Assembly (NCBI GenBank): GCA_003427395.1
Contig: BFEA01000213.1
Coordinates: 1,577,925-1,627,527 of the forward strand
Source: Chara braunii
Taxonomy: Eukaryota > Streptophyta > Charophyceae > Charales > Characeae
Direction of reading: 5' to 3'
DNA: 49,603 bases
Each line of letters begins with the position of its first letter. The first letter of the stretch is position 1. The notes beneath the pieces were generated by a model, which did not search any database, had not been told where the DNA came from, and worked only from the letters and a program-made list of their open reading frames with translations. Positions 20,118 to 31,440 of the stretch are shown here, piece after piece. The translations under genes were made by a program, and so were the position numbers.

Positions 20118-22658
20118 ATGGCTAAGGAAGGACTAGGAGTGGAAACGCAAAACTGGTTAGAGGAAAAAACAAGGGTTCAAATGATCAAGAGAACGATACT
20201 AGTGGACAAAGAAAATGGAGAAGATGGGGAAAAGAAGAAGTGGTAATCTTGGAATATCCAACGGAATCTTTACCAGTCCTAAACGAAATATACAGCAAGC
20301 ACGCGGTGCTGTTTACATTCTCTAAGAAAAGCCAGGAACTAAACAGGGCGGACAAGTTGAAATGGCTCTGGGACAAACTGAAGAACCTTCCACAACAGAC
20401 GAAGGAACACCATAATGGTCGTGTGCAAAGATGAGAAATCGGCAGAATTCCTAAAGAACAAAACTTTCACGTGTCACTCATCTGTCGTCATTGTCTATCC
20501 ATGGGCACCAGCCAAAGCCACCCAATCAACCCCCTCCCGCTACAGACAAACTCTGGTGCAGAAGCATTTCTGGATACAGTTTGACGGGGTGCAAGAAGGG
20601 TTGCACGGGGCAATCAAAGCAAGGCTACAGAGGAATATGGATAGTTTCCAGTAATTGACTGGATCACCCCAACTCCCGACTTCTTAATTCCACAGCACGA
20701 TACCATGATGGTATGCATCAACACTCAGGGAGCAGTCCCCCTCCAACTGCCGCATTATTGGCACTTTTCGGTCAGGGAAGAAACGTCAGGGTAACGGTCT
20801 CTTCCAAAACGCACCCCCTGTGTTTCAAATGCAGATAGAGGGGACACCTGGGAACATACCCAAGATGTCCAAAGAACGCAGATTCCGCGAAACTCAGAAT
20901 TATGAAACCAACGAGTCTGGAGGAGGTGGAGGGGGAACCAGGATTCTGGTTTGTCAGAGATGCAAAATACTTGGGATGGGTTTTCAATGACAACCTGGAA
21001 ACACCAGATTGGGTCTGGGTTCTGGAAAGTGAACCAACCCAAAGACCGGACATCTACCCCCCCTCGGACAGCCGTTGGCAGATCAAGAAAGTGGGGAAGA
21101 AATCACCCAAGATCTTCACCACAGATGCGGTTTTGAACAAGGAACGTATTCAAGAGGAGAGAAGATTGAGGGACTTGCTAATGGACCTGGATGAAACCGG
21201 GGAGTTGACAGAGAGAAGTTGGGCGGAAAAAGTGAAAGAAAACAAGAAATAGGCAATGGAGACGGAATCAGCGCAAAACAACAAGTAAGGCAACGCGGTC
21301 AAAAGGTATCTGCGCAGGGGAAACCACAGATCAGAGATAGAACAAAGGATCAACACAGAAGGAAGAGGCGCACAAAACCACGATGTGGAGATGGTAGAAG
21401 AAAGAAAAACTGGAAGCAAAAGAAAAGGAGGGGAGCTCGAAAAGGAAGATGATAGGGAAGAGCAAACAATAGACCCAGACGAACAGGACACAGGCGACGA
21501 CTACTGGAATTATCGCACGACCGAAAAGAGCAGGGAATACATTCAAAGCACAAAGGCACAGAGAGCAAGTCTGTTCGAACTGCACATGGCATATGTGAGA
21601 GAGGAGGAAAAAGCAAGGAAAGAAGCACACAACCAGAACCTCATCCCACTCTCAGAAAATAGCTATGATGCATTGAACAGGGAGGCAGAAATGACTGAGT
21701 ATTACGCACAACAATATTGCAGAATCAAAAAGAACAGCGCAAGGGGTCAGAAACCAAGAGAGGCGGGCACACAACAGTACGAGGGAGAGGAATGGAGGGA
21801 GGACAGATACAAAATGCCGGATCTACCTGAGACTTACAACAAGAAGAGAAACGCAGGACAGGGAGGAAGGGAAACCAAAGAGGAGGGAAAGGAATCCAAG
21901 GGGAGGAGCAGGGAAGCATCACGAAAGCCCAACTGGATTCTGGACGAAAGGATGAAAGGAAAGGAGAACAGCAAGTGGGGGAAATACAGGATGAGAGAGA
22001 GGTCCTGATAAATCAGATCCAGGTTTTAGACGCGCAAGTGGAGAGACTGTCAGATCTCAATGAAGAACTGAGACTGAGGACGGTCACAATAGGTCGTCTG
22101 AACGACTATACGCAAATAGAATTCTGGAACAGGACTCTGGTTGTGGGCAGAACCATCCTTCCCTCGAGAACGATCCTGGCCATGAAACACGAAGAACTGT
22201 CGGGTGAACGGCAGATAGCCACAGCATCCAATTTCGCACTACCCAGATTGGAGAAGGGGCAAAGCATAAAGGAAAAATTGAGCACTATGGTATCAAAGGA
22301 AAAACCAATGAAGGAAGGGGTGCTTGGGGAGGTGTTGAGAGTGCACGCAGTGACCGGGAAAGACCAAGTGGAAGAAGGGGAAACCTTAGATGTGAGACTT
22401 GTGGTCGCAATATATAATGAAAAAGCGAAATTGTACAGCAGCCTGCAATGGAGACCATGGTGGCAGATTTCACAGCTCCCCTACACGGCGCTTGGCACAA
22501 CAGCTTTGCCAGAATTGCCAGCGGCAAGCCTGGCACAAGCCTTGGCCATGGGCATCCAAAAGATGACGATTCCGAAGATTGGAGAAGCATTACACCCCAT
22601 ACTGGAAAAGGGAGAAGGGGTGACCTTACAGCCAATGAGCCCAACCAGATCCTCCTAA
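20118..22658 (+). pseudogene. LINE copy 2 ORF1, RNA-binding protein
   Basis: Starts at the ATG giving MAKEGLGVETQNW. Several frames must be combined: VVILEYPTESLPVLNEIY, VVIVYPWAPAKA and FWIQFDGVQEGLHGAIKARL (20240-20640), then VIDWITPTPDFL and a damaged CCHC knuckle, CFKCR-stop-RGHLG, near 20820-20860. GWVFNDNLETPDWVWVL follows, then a charged linker, EYYAQQYCRIKK, and a C-terminal domain (21975-22658). At least three frameshifts and two stops occur. The order agrees with copy 1. It would bind LINE RNA as a ribonucleoprotein. Confidence 0.8.
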
Positions 22659-22709
22659 ATACACGCAATTCAGGATAAACAGCAACCCTAAGAACACTGA
22701 ACCATGAGG

Positions 22710-23731
22710 GCGAGGACCGAAATGAGGGCGGAATAAAGGATTACAAAAGGGACAAGAGGAAAGCTGAGCTGGAAATAAGATCCTGGAATGTGCACGGCCT
22801 GGCAACAATTTTGTCCTCACCTGCGAAATGGTACAGCTTCACAGCTAACACAAATTGGTTTGATAAGGAGCCCCCAAACATAGTTAGCATCCAAGAAACT
22901 CACCTTTCTGACTCTGAGGAACACAGAGTAGTTAAAGAAGAAATAGTGAGGAGACTAAGGGATGTGAAGAGAGCAGAATGGGTCAATAGTCCGGCAGCAG
23001 CTTCAGCAGGGGTGCTGATTCTATTTAATAGTAAGGCAAAGGCTGCACAAAACCTAAACATAGAACACATAAACAAGGATACAACCGGAGGAAGATGGAT
23101 CAGAGTAGACTTCTCTCTAAGGCAAGAAGAACTAACACTACTTAATGTATATGCACCAAACTCCAACGCACAGAGAAGAATCTTATTAGAGACAATCAAA
23201 CAAGAGTGCCCAAACCTTCGCCACACCATAGCAGTGGGGGACTGGAATGCTACTCTAGACCCTCTATTAGATAGGATCTCCTACTCTAGAGGGGGAATAG
23301 ACGAATCTGAAGCACAAATAATGTTGGAATTCATAACAGAAAAGAAACTGATAGAACCCTTCAGAACAAGATTCCCAGATGTCAAAAGGTATACATGCAC
23401 AAGGAAAACTCCACAAGGGAGAACCTCCTTCTCTGGAATCGACTACTTCCTACTATCGGAATCATTATTGGGAGCAACAGTAGCGACTACAATATTTAAC
23501 TACCCATACTATGGAGGCTTTGACCACAGGCAGATAGGTCTACTACTTAACTTTGGTTTGGACAATCAAGTAGGGCCAAGCTTCTTCAAAGTAAACAACT
23601 CCTTAATCAGATTAGAAGGATTCCAAAAAGTCATCAAACAAACCTGCGAGGGAATTGCACCCAAGCTCCAAGGAGTAGAGATGGTTACCAACTTCGCCAA
23701 GGGGCTACGGGAGCTAAGTATTGTGGACTAA
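22710..23731 (+). pseudogene. LINE copy 2 ORF2: APE-type endonuclease
   Basis: Motifs in order: IRSWNVHGL (Asn), SIQETHLSD (Glu), LLNVYAPNSN (Tyr), VGDWNATLD (Asp and Asn), FSGIDYFLLSE (Asp) and FDHRQIGLLLN, the Asp-His of the usual SDH motif. All catalytic residues of an L1-type endonuclease can be seen. No ATG is in frame close to the domain start; a frameshift or start loss is likely. A stop at 23729-23731 and a frame change separate it from the RT. Confidence 0.9.
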
Positions 23732-23790
23732 ATAAAGAATCTAGGAAAGAAGTTAAGCGTAAAAAGGAAAGGCAAGAACTTCTAGAAGCC

Positions 23791-25980
23791 TTGGTTGATA
23801 TAGCGAAATATAACTTAATCTGTAACCCAGGAGCTCCTCTCTACGAAACCCTGCTGGCCACGGCAAAGGAAGAACTAGCGCAATGGGCGGAATGGAGGAG
23901 AAGAGGCCTCATCATTAGAACAAGAATAAAAGACCGGGAAAGCAACGAGTCCATGACTAAGTTTTTCTTCCAAAAAATTAAGTCAAATAACCACAATAAC
24001 AGGATAACAGAACTGAAAGATGAGAGAGGCATAACAACAGGCAACCCAAAGCAGATTTTAGAAATAGCCGCAGATTTCTACAAGAAGTTGTACACAACAC
24101 AACCAGATGCAGGAAATTCGAACACAGTCAAACGGGCTAGAGAGAAATTCACAAAGCACCTAGATAGGAGTTTAAACCCCGAAGCAAGGGCATACCTGGA
24201 TCAGGACATAAGACTAGCAGAGATACACAGGGCCCTAAACTCCATGAAACCAAACAAGGTCCCGGGTAAAGACGGTCTGACCAAAGAATGTTGGCAAGAA
24301 TACTGGTCAGTTTTAGGGGAAGATTTACACAAATTTTATCAAGAACCATTCAAGGAAGGGAGCTTAGGAGAAGATATAAGTACAGGGATAGTGACACTAT
24401 TGTACAAAACGGGAGATAGAACGGATATAAGAAATTATAGACCAATCACATTACTACTCGTAGCATACAAAATTCTAGCAAAAACGCTAGCAAATAGAAT
24501 CAAGAAAGTCACGGATAAATGCGTCCACCTGGATCAAACAGGATTCATACCCGGAAGATACATACTAGATAATGTAGTATGCCTTAATGAGGCGACCAAG
24601 CTTATAAGGGACAAAAGACTACAAGCAACCATCCTATTCTTTGACTTCGAAAAAACCTACGATCAAGTTAACTGGGACTTCCTCCAAATGTGCATGGACA
24701 AGATGGGGGTCGGACCAATCTTTCGCAAATGGGTGAGTGTGCTATACTCAGAAGTGAGAGGACAAGTACAGGTGAACGACTTCCTTTCTGATGAATACAA
24801 GATGACCAGGTCAGTAAGGCAGGGAGACCCGTTAGCGGCGCCGATTTTTCTTTTCGTAATGGAAGCAATAGCAGCATATCTAAGGAAGGACCCATCAAAT
24901 GAAAGACTACAACCACTAAACAGTACACATAACAGATAAATCTACCTGCCGACAACTATGCTCTTCGTAGATGATCTCACAGTCTTATCAAGAGCGTCAG
25001 ACTCTTCATTCCAAGCGCTAACAAAAGCAATGGAGGCATTCCAACTGGCATCAGAAATGAAGATAAACTGGAAGAAGACAGTCGGATGGTGGAATTCGGA
25101 TCAACCCCCACCCCCGATCACAGAAACAACGCAAGGACTCCAGTGGCTGAATCCCCAGGACCCGGTAAGATTTTTGGGAACTTCAGTATCTTTGCCAGGC
25201 ACCAGTGACTCAATAGCTGACAACTTACTAGCAGCAGTCATGAATAAGTATATAGGGTGGCAAAGGATTTATACCTCTCTAATGGGTAGGGCTCTAATCA
25301 TCAACACATCAATCTTCTTGATGACATGGTATATAGCCTCAATATGGGAACCCCCCAAGCAATTTACAAAATACTTAAGAACAAGGGCAGCAGCGTATCT
25401 TTGGACAGGAGATGCCTCAAGACATCACTTCATCACAAAAGTGGCCTGGAAGTATGTCATAAACGCAGCGAGTAAAGGGGGCCTAAGCCTGATAGATCCT
25501 GCAACAGAATACAAATCATTACAAACAAAATGGATAATCAGACTGTTACTCAAATTGGAATTACCCTGGCAGGGCATGGCAATCCACCAAATCAGAAACC
25601 TCTTACCCTTCAAAGCACATGAGAGCATTGAAGGACATGCATGGATCATGAACAAATATTGGACACCCAGGAAGGAAGGAACAAGGATAAGACCAGGAAG
25701 AACATCCCCAACTGGAGACCCACCAAGCAAGCATTGGGCCAACCTGATTGGTTCATGGAGAGAGGCGTTCCCCCAAAGACGAAGGGGCCCATCGACCAAG
25801 GAAGAAGTGTTGCGCCAGCCCCTGTTTGGAAACGAAATGTTGACGGACGGAGAAGGAAAGCCATGGACCTTAAAGGGCGGAGACAAAAGGTGGAGAAGAT
25901 GGGTAGAGAACGACATATGGAAAATAGAACATATATATGGGACGACGAGAATAAAAAATGGAGAACGGTCAATGAACTGA
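23791..25980 (+). pseudogene. LINE copy 2 ORF2: reverse transcriptase and thumb
   Basis: RT blocks in order: PGKDGLTKECWQEYW, NYRPITLL, DQTGFIPGRYILDNV, LFFDFEKTYDQVNW, RQGDPLAAPIFLFV, then FVDDLTVLSR with the catalytic Asp pair, and AYLWTG plus EEVLRQPLFGN in the thumb. One TAA (24937-24939) breaks the frame between the last two palm motifs. KTYD replaces the usual KAYD. The segment 24814-25296 is the part missing from copy 1. It begins GTAAGG, resembling a splice donor. Confidence 0.9.
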
Positions 25981-27293
25981 GAATGATCTTGAGGGGGCAT
26001 CACAGACTGCAGAAAAATTTAGAAGATCTAATTGTCAGCATACCCATAGCTTGGAGATCCCTGTTGAAAAAGAACAAAACATGGAAGAAGGGTGACTGGG
26101 CAACCTTGAAGATACAGGAAGCACCTTCGGTAGCCCTACTTCTAAAAAAACTATCGAAACAAGACCTAAATCTTGCCACATTTGAGGTATATGAACTTGA
26201 AAACACAGGGAAATCGATCACATTAGTATGCGGAGAGAAACTTGAGGAACTAGAATTTAATACGAGGGACCTGAGAAAGGTCAAAGAGCTCAAAAATGAG
26301 CAGAGGAAAGGGAGAAAAAGAAAGGAGAAAGAAAGGAGCCAACCTGACTTTTCAGGCCAAACAAGGACACAACAAAATTAAAAGTTGACCGAAGGGAATG
26401 GGGATGGTACGAGAATAGGGGAAGAGGACGGGCCAAAAAATGGACCGCCCTACATGAATACACAGTAAAGACTGGCTACAAAATAAGAAGCAAACCAGCA
26501 GACCCGAATCAAACAATAACAAAAAGATGGGAAAAACAACTAGAAATAGAGGCAAGCTGGCTGCAAAGCATACCTTGGACATACTACGCATCAATCATAC
26601 CATAAAGAGTGAGAAGTCTGCAATGGCTAATAATGCACCTAGCAGTTCCAGTAAACGCATGGCTAGAGGTAAGACGAAAAGAAACAGAAAGATCCACCAC
26701 TTCCGCACACTGCAAAATGTGCACGGAAAACCAACCGGAAACCCTCACACACTGCTTAATAGAGTGCCCACACACACAAACATTATGGAACAGGTGTTCA
26801 TCAATTTGGACAAGCATAATAGGAATGGAGTTCCCAAAAGACAAATTCTTCCTACTAATAGCGATAAATAGAGAAGAAACAACCGAAGAGGAGAATGACC
26901 AGATACTAGAACTTTTCAGAAAAACTACAATATGGATCATCTGGAGAGCAAGATGCTTGGATACAATAGGGAAGAAGAGGATATCGGTAAACGAATCATG
27001 GGAGGAAGCTAGAGAATTGATGGAAGCAGAAATAAGAATAGAATGGAAGAAAACCTTGAATAGGATGGACAAAGAGGATATAGACAACAAGAAAAACATA
27101 ATCCAGAAGGAATTTGAGGAGAGATGGTCAAGGAACGGGCTAATCGCAAAAGTTGTTGACATGACATTACACTTCTCCTGGACAAAGAGGATATAGACAG
27201 CAAAAAAAACATAATCCAGAAGGAATTTGAGGAGAGATGGTCAAGGAACGGGCTAATCGCAAAAGTTGCTGACAGGACATTACACTTCTCGAA
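25981..27293 (+). pseudogene. LINE copy 2 ORF2 C-terminus with zinc finger
   Basis: Two frames carry the sequence: 25641-26381, which takes over near 25850 and continues DLIVSIPIAWRSLLKK, and 26609-27196, with the finger CKMCTENQPETLTHCLIECPH typical of plant LINE ORF2 C-termini. WIIWRARCLD follows. A stop-rich stretch at 26382-26608 lies between. The end is disturbed by a 113-bp tandem duplication that shifts the frame. Confidence 0.8.
27068..27293 (+). repeat. 113-bp tandem duplication in ORF2
   Basis: GACAAAGAGGATATAGACA recurs at 27181, and the following ~95 bp are nearly identical in both units (27068-27180, 27181-27293). 113 is not a multiple of three, so it is a recent frame-disrupting event. 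Confidence 0.95.
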
Positions 27294-27846
27294 CTGGTGG
27301 AAACAGAATGATGAAAATCAAACAGCAGAAAATGAGCAAAGCATACCGATGGACCTAGAGGAGTCGGAAAAGAAAGAAAACAAAAGTTTCAGGGCCAAAC
27401 TGTCTCAATACGATCAGGATAGCGAAAATGGGCGAAAACAGTACCCTCCTCGAAAACTGGGACATAGGGGGAAAAAAAAAAAAAAAAAGGAACAAACTGG
27501 TCAAGCCGTATATGCTGTTATAGAGTTATAGAGGCTTCAAAAGGCGCATAAGTGTTCCAAAATACTCTTGCATAATCATAGCTAACCGACAACTTCATAG
27601 CTGAGAGGAGCAGATCTGGGATCAGACAGATTGGCAAGCAGAGTTCGTACAGACTAGATTAGGCAGGGGTGAGAGGTGGTACATCCTTCCTCAGGGAAGT
27701 AATCAATGCTGCCCACTTGGGCCTCTCAGCCATAATGGGGAGAAGCATGCGTAAGTCTTTTATGTATTCCATATTGACTTGTCGGGGGAATAGGAACCGG
27801 ACTGTCGCTCCCCAGAATGGTAGGAGCTAGAACCGTGCGGTTCTGG
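27294..27846 (+). other. LINE copy 2 3' UTR
   Basis: Coding remnants fade by about 27530, after an internal A-run (27473-27488). The last ~80 bp share GGAATAGGAACCGGACTG and CTCCCCAGAATGG with the 3' end of copy 1. No other gene is seen. Confidence 0.75.
27829..27844 (+). promoter_or_regulatory. 3'-terminal hairpin of LINE copy 2
   Basis: AGAACCG, loop TG, CGGTTCT: seven perfect pairs at the same place as the copy 1 hairpin (7090-7105), with several paired substitutions. Confidence 0.7.
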
Positions 27847-27869
27847 TTTTTTTTTTTTTTTTTTTTTTT
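27847..27869. repeat. 23-T run at the LINE 3' end
   Basis: Lies where an A tail would be expected on this strand. Copy 1 has TTTT, six bases, then A11 at this place. Confidence 0.9.
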
Positions 27870-27871
27870 CC

Positions 27872-27885
27872 AAAGAATTGCAGGA
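27872..27885. repeat. Right target-site duplication of LINE copy 2
   Basis: AAAGAATTGCAGGA, exact copy of 9344-9357, two bases after the T-run. Confidence 0.85.
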
Positions 27886-28630
27886 AGAACTAACGACTAT
27901 AGAAGAAGAAGATAAACCTGCAGATGATACAGACAGACTCATCAGACATCGAACTGAAAGAGGCGAAAGCAGTCAGTCTGGTGGGTTGAATATACAGGTC
28001 AGTCCCTTAAGCTGGTATGACCAGTACAGTTATTCCAATGACAGGATTGAAGAGACAAAGGAAGAAAGGGACACGTTTGTCGCAAAATTGGCATCCGTTA
28101 AAGATAAAAGGGAAAGGGGACTTTTGTTGGAAGAAAAACGAGCAGAACTGCACACTAAAATGTTAGCAGCAAAACGACAAGAGTTCGAAGAGAGGAAAAG
28201 ACTGCATGCAGAGGGTGAAAGGCTGCAAAGAGAATTAAAGGTGCAGAAGGAAACACAAACAGCAACCGAAGAACAACTTGCCCTCTTAACAACAACAGTT
28301 CTCCATACAAAACAAGAGTTGGCGGCGATGAACACGACCTTGCAGAAAGTTGAAGCTCACCAGTATGAGTTTGAGGGAGTCTGGAATACCTTCCTGCAAA
28401 GATCTGCTGCAGAAGTCGATCAACATGTACAAGCATACATTATAAAATTAGACCAGCAGATCAACACGACTTTAACACCCGCCGTGATTGAGAAATTGGT
28501 AAGTAGCGGTGGAGGAGATGGAGGAGATGGAAAAGGTGATGGAGACGGAGATAGGAAGAAGAAGGGCGTGCTACAAGAAGATGCAGGGGAAGATAGAAAG
28601 ATAAAGGTAAAGGTGTCGTGGACTTGTTAA
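27886..28630 (+). pseudogene. Element B gag, second part
   Basis: Continues the frame cut at 9357. After ELTTIEEEDKPADD comes a long Glu/Lys/Gln coiled coil (about 28040-28340), then a less charged stretch (VWNTFLQRSAAEVDQHV), and a Gly/Asp-rich tail (GGGDGGDGKGDGDGD) before TAA/TGT-rich sequence. No capsid homology, knuckle or pol follows within several kb, so element B may be a gag-only, non-autonomous element, or its 3' part may have been lost. Confidence 0.6.
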
Positions 28631-28939
28631 ATGGCCATTCAATAAAGTTCGGGTGAAATTCCCAACAAAACAACTCAAACCATAGGGGGTAAAGCCTTTA
28701 GGTTGAGTAAAGAGAGCAAATCAGAGCTCAATCGTAAACCGACGAATCGACAATCGACCTGTCATCAGTGATAACAGAAGATGATCCTCTTGGATCAAGC
28801 TGAATCTAGTCCAAATGCTGAATCGAAACGTTCAACGAGGACCTGTAACACATGACAGACCAATTCCTTAACTAAGCTTATAATCTTCATGCCATGCCTC
28901 GCTCGGACCTAGCCCTAAGCAAGTGCCCAAGAAAAGTAA
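28631..28939. other. No gene seen
   Basis: AT-rich, stop-rich DNA downstream of gag. A short frame near 28635-28680 (PFNKVRVKFPTKQLKP) could be a frameshifted gag end. Nothing else is supportable. Confidence 0.5.
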
Positions 28940-29580
28940 GATTTTTGGCAGCATCTCCCCTACTCATGGTGAATTGCCAAAACCTTTCCTATCAAAATAT
29001 AATCTAACTCCTCTCAACTAAGAAAATTTCGACAGTGCTTCGCGTAGGAAAAATACCATTTTAGGATTTATATTCGCTCAAATATGAGAACTGAAATGGC
29101 CCTTAACACTAGAAAGTCAAATTTTGTCTAACTCTCTGAATTAGTAAAAATTTGTGCAACATCTCCTTTAGAGAAGTAGATTTCCCAGATGTATACTAAG
29201 TCAAATAAGAGCTCGAATTAAGACTTTCAGTTCCTGCCAATACAAAATTTAACTAACTCCTTAGGTTTGCAAAAATTTCGGCAACACTTCCCCTAGAGAA
29301 GTGTCGTTCCAAAATTCATACAAAGCTAAATACATAATCTGAAATGATTCTGACTTCTCAAAGTCAAATTCTGTTTAACTCCCTGAATTAGCAAAAATTT
29401 GGGCAACACTTCCCTTAGAAAGGAAGGTTTTCCAACTTTCTACGAAGCCAGATATAAACTTAGACAAAAGTTTGAACTTCGAGAAACCAAAATTTGACTA
29501 ACTCTTTGGTGTTGTAGACATTTCGGCAACGCTTCCCGTAGAGAAAGTAGCTTTCCAAAATTTTTGCAAAGCCAAGTAAA
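28940..29580. repeat. Degenerate ~123-bp tandem repeat, six units
   Basis: Each unit has AAATTTCGGCAACACTTCCC, then TAGAGAAGT and TTCCAAAATT. Starts are near 28943, 29025, 29149, 29275, 29396 and 29520, so most spacings are 121-126 bp; the first is shorter. CGGCA..(C)TTCCCC repeats of this general form occur in untranslated parts of some plant LTR elements; that link is from memory and only suggestive. Confidence 0.85.
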
Positions 29581-31194
29581 ATAAATGATCCCAGAAAATG
29601 CAATAATTGACCCAAGTAAAAAAAAACTTGGTTGTGAAAATGCAGGAATTGAACTACTCCTATAACTCTAGCACGTGGCGAGCAACTAAAGCAACTACCT
29701 ATCAAACTAAAACTCAACTAAGTATAGCTCTCACTCAGCCACATGCAAATCCATACCACAATTGTAAGTACTTTCACCCAGTCCCAAGGTTGAACCTTGT
29801 CAACGCTCAATCATTGAATATACACAAACACAAGGCACTACTACTTTTCTCCTCTTTGGGCATGCTGACTGGTAAGCCTTCACCGCACGGCTTGGCCTTT
29901 TGTTGCCCCCGTTGTTGGGATTAGTGGCACACCCGCCAACAGGTGAGTCTCAAACCTCGCCTCTCGACCCTTGCTACTCTATACGGCCGGGTGGGTAACC
30001 ACTTGGACCGACAAGTAGCCTCCAACTTCGTGGCTGGCCCCTCGCTACTTCGTTCGTTAAGGTGAGTAGCGCATCGGCCAACAGGCAAGTGCCAGGCCCT
30101 GAGGCTCACTTCTCGCCCCTCCGCTCCAACGGAATGAACCAAATCAAAACGAAGCTTTCGTTCACATGCGAAAGTATTCACTACTTCGTAAGCTGCTCGT
30201 GCGGCGAGATAGAAATGGGTTTCCCGCTATAACACGCCCATGTACATACTCCACAACATAGGTGCAGACCGTGGATGAACCTCTTACAAGCACATAGGGA
30301 GGCACGCCTCGCATCCGATGTCTTCTCCTTGCTACTTTGCAGGTAAGCACCTCGAGCGGTCGCATAATTTTCCCCCTCACAACATAAGAATGAACCTTCC
30401 GCTATACTATGGAACCATACACTGCCATTGAGCCAAACATGAGGAAAGGTAGGGAGAGAGTATTCCTAACGATGAGCAACGCACCGGCCAACAGGTAAGT
30501 CTCCAACCCCTCGGCTAGTGTCGCGCTACTCCCGTTGATAAAATAAGCGAAATCGAAATGAAATCTTCCACTAGAACGTGGAAAGATACATTCCACGCTT
30601 TGAACTATTTCCTCTCAGGCGCAGCCTATTATCGACACAACACGAAAATTAACCACTAACCCTCAAAACTAACTCCATCGTATTTGCAACATCCTAAAAC
30701 CTCCGTTCAACATTTTCCCCCCTTCAAATTCGATAAAAAACGAGCAAGATATGCATGTTTCCCTGTTGCTTCTCCATAGTTCCTCGCACTACTTTTCCCT
30801 ACTAACTTCTAACCTATTACTTAAACACTAAAACTAAAGTCGAATTTGGATTCACCTACCCAAAAAACCCTGACTCCGACCTTTACCTCACCCGATCCAT
30901 CAAGAATTGGGCAAGTTATCCGTCTCTTTGCTATTGCCTCTCTCTCTTTCTCTCCGCCATCTCCATCGTTGAATGCACCTGGCCCGACTTCCGTTTGGAT
31001 TTGCTCTCCCCGTTTACAACTTGCTCCGACCCCTTTTCTTCTTCTGTATATCTACCTTCCACCTGTCCTCATCTCCCTCGCTCTCTTTTGTTACTCCTTC
31101 GCTCTCTTGCTGCGCTACGGAGCGCTAAGCCAGACGCCACGAGGGGCGGCGATCGACACGGACAATAGAATGGTGGTTGCGAAATTCGAACTCG
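29581..31194. other. Non-coding, LTR-like sequence with donor-like repeats
   Basis: No convincing gene. Related short segments occur at ~29927, ~30068 and ~30478: (C/G)GCCAACAGGTAAGTC or a variant, followed by a C-rich tract. Another CAGGTAAGC lies at ~30340. This recalls the CACAGGTAAGTACC segments of family-A LTRs, but no LTR borders were found. Confidence 0.45.
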
Positions 31195-31440
31195 CTACTC
31201 ACCTGCCGAAACAATCCGCCTTGGAAAGCAGCGCTCACTCATGCGGCCTCTATCCACCCGTCGTGAGCCCGACACTATAATGGTTACGAGGGCGTAGGGC
31301 TTGCCGCTGAGCCTGTGACATGAGCCTAGGTGAAGCGGGCCCTCGATACAGATCTTGGTGGTAATAACAACCTTCAAGGGAGACTTTGAAGGCCGAAGCA
31401 AAGGGGTTCTATATGGGTAGCCCTTGCAATCTGTGCCTTG
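31195..31440 (+). pseudogene. Decayed 25S rRNA fragment, + strand
   Basis: Reads ACTCACCTGCCGAA, then after a divergent part TACAGATCTTGGTGGTAATA, ACTTTGAAGGCCGAAG and GGGTTCTATATGGG. These follow the order of the large-subunit rRNA: ..CTCACCTGCCGAAT.., CAGATCTTGGTGGTAGTAGCA, ACTTTGAAGGCCGAAG, GGTTCCATGTGAAC. Many mismatches show a pseudogene fragment, not a working rRNA gene. The comparison is to my knowledge of conserved plant 25S motifs. Confidence 0.8.

Larger units (their letters stand above)
9358..27871 (+). mobile_element. LINE copy 2 with element A nested in its 5' UTR
   Basis: A + strand L1-like LINE of ~10.1 kb once element A (11255-19636) is subtracted. Layout: long 5' UTR (9358-20117), ORF1 (20118-22658), ORF2 (22710-~27293), 3' UTR to 27846. 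It is flanked by a 14-bp duplication and interrupts the gag of element B. The copy is decayed: ORF1 and ORF2 are each broken by stops and frameshifts. It seems full length because it has a long GC-rich leader before ORF1. The 3' tail is a 23-T run rather than A. Confidence 0.85.

Noticed and set aside
28940-29580. Possible CRISPR array
   Set aside because: Repeat units are degenerate over their whole length, spacers are not unique, and the context is eukaryotic transposon DNA.
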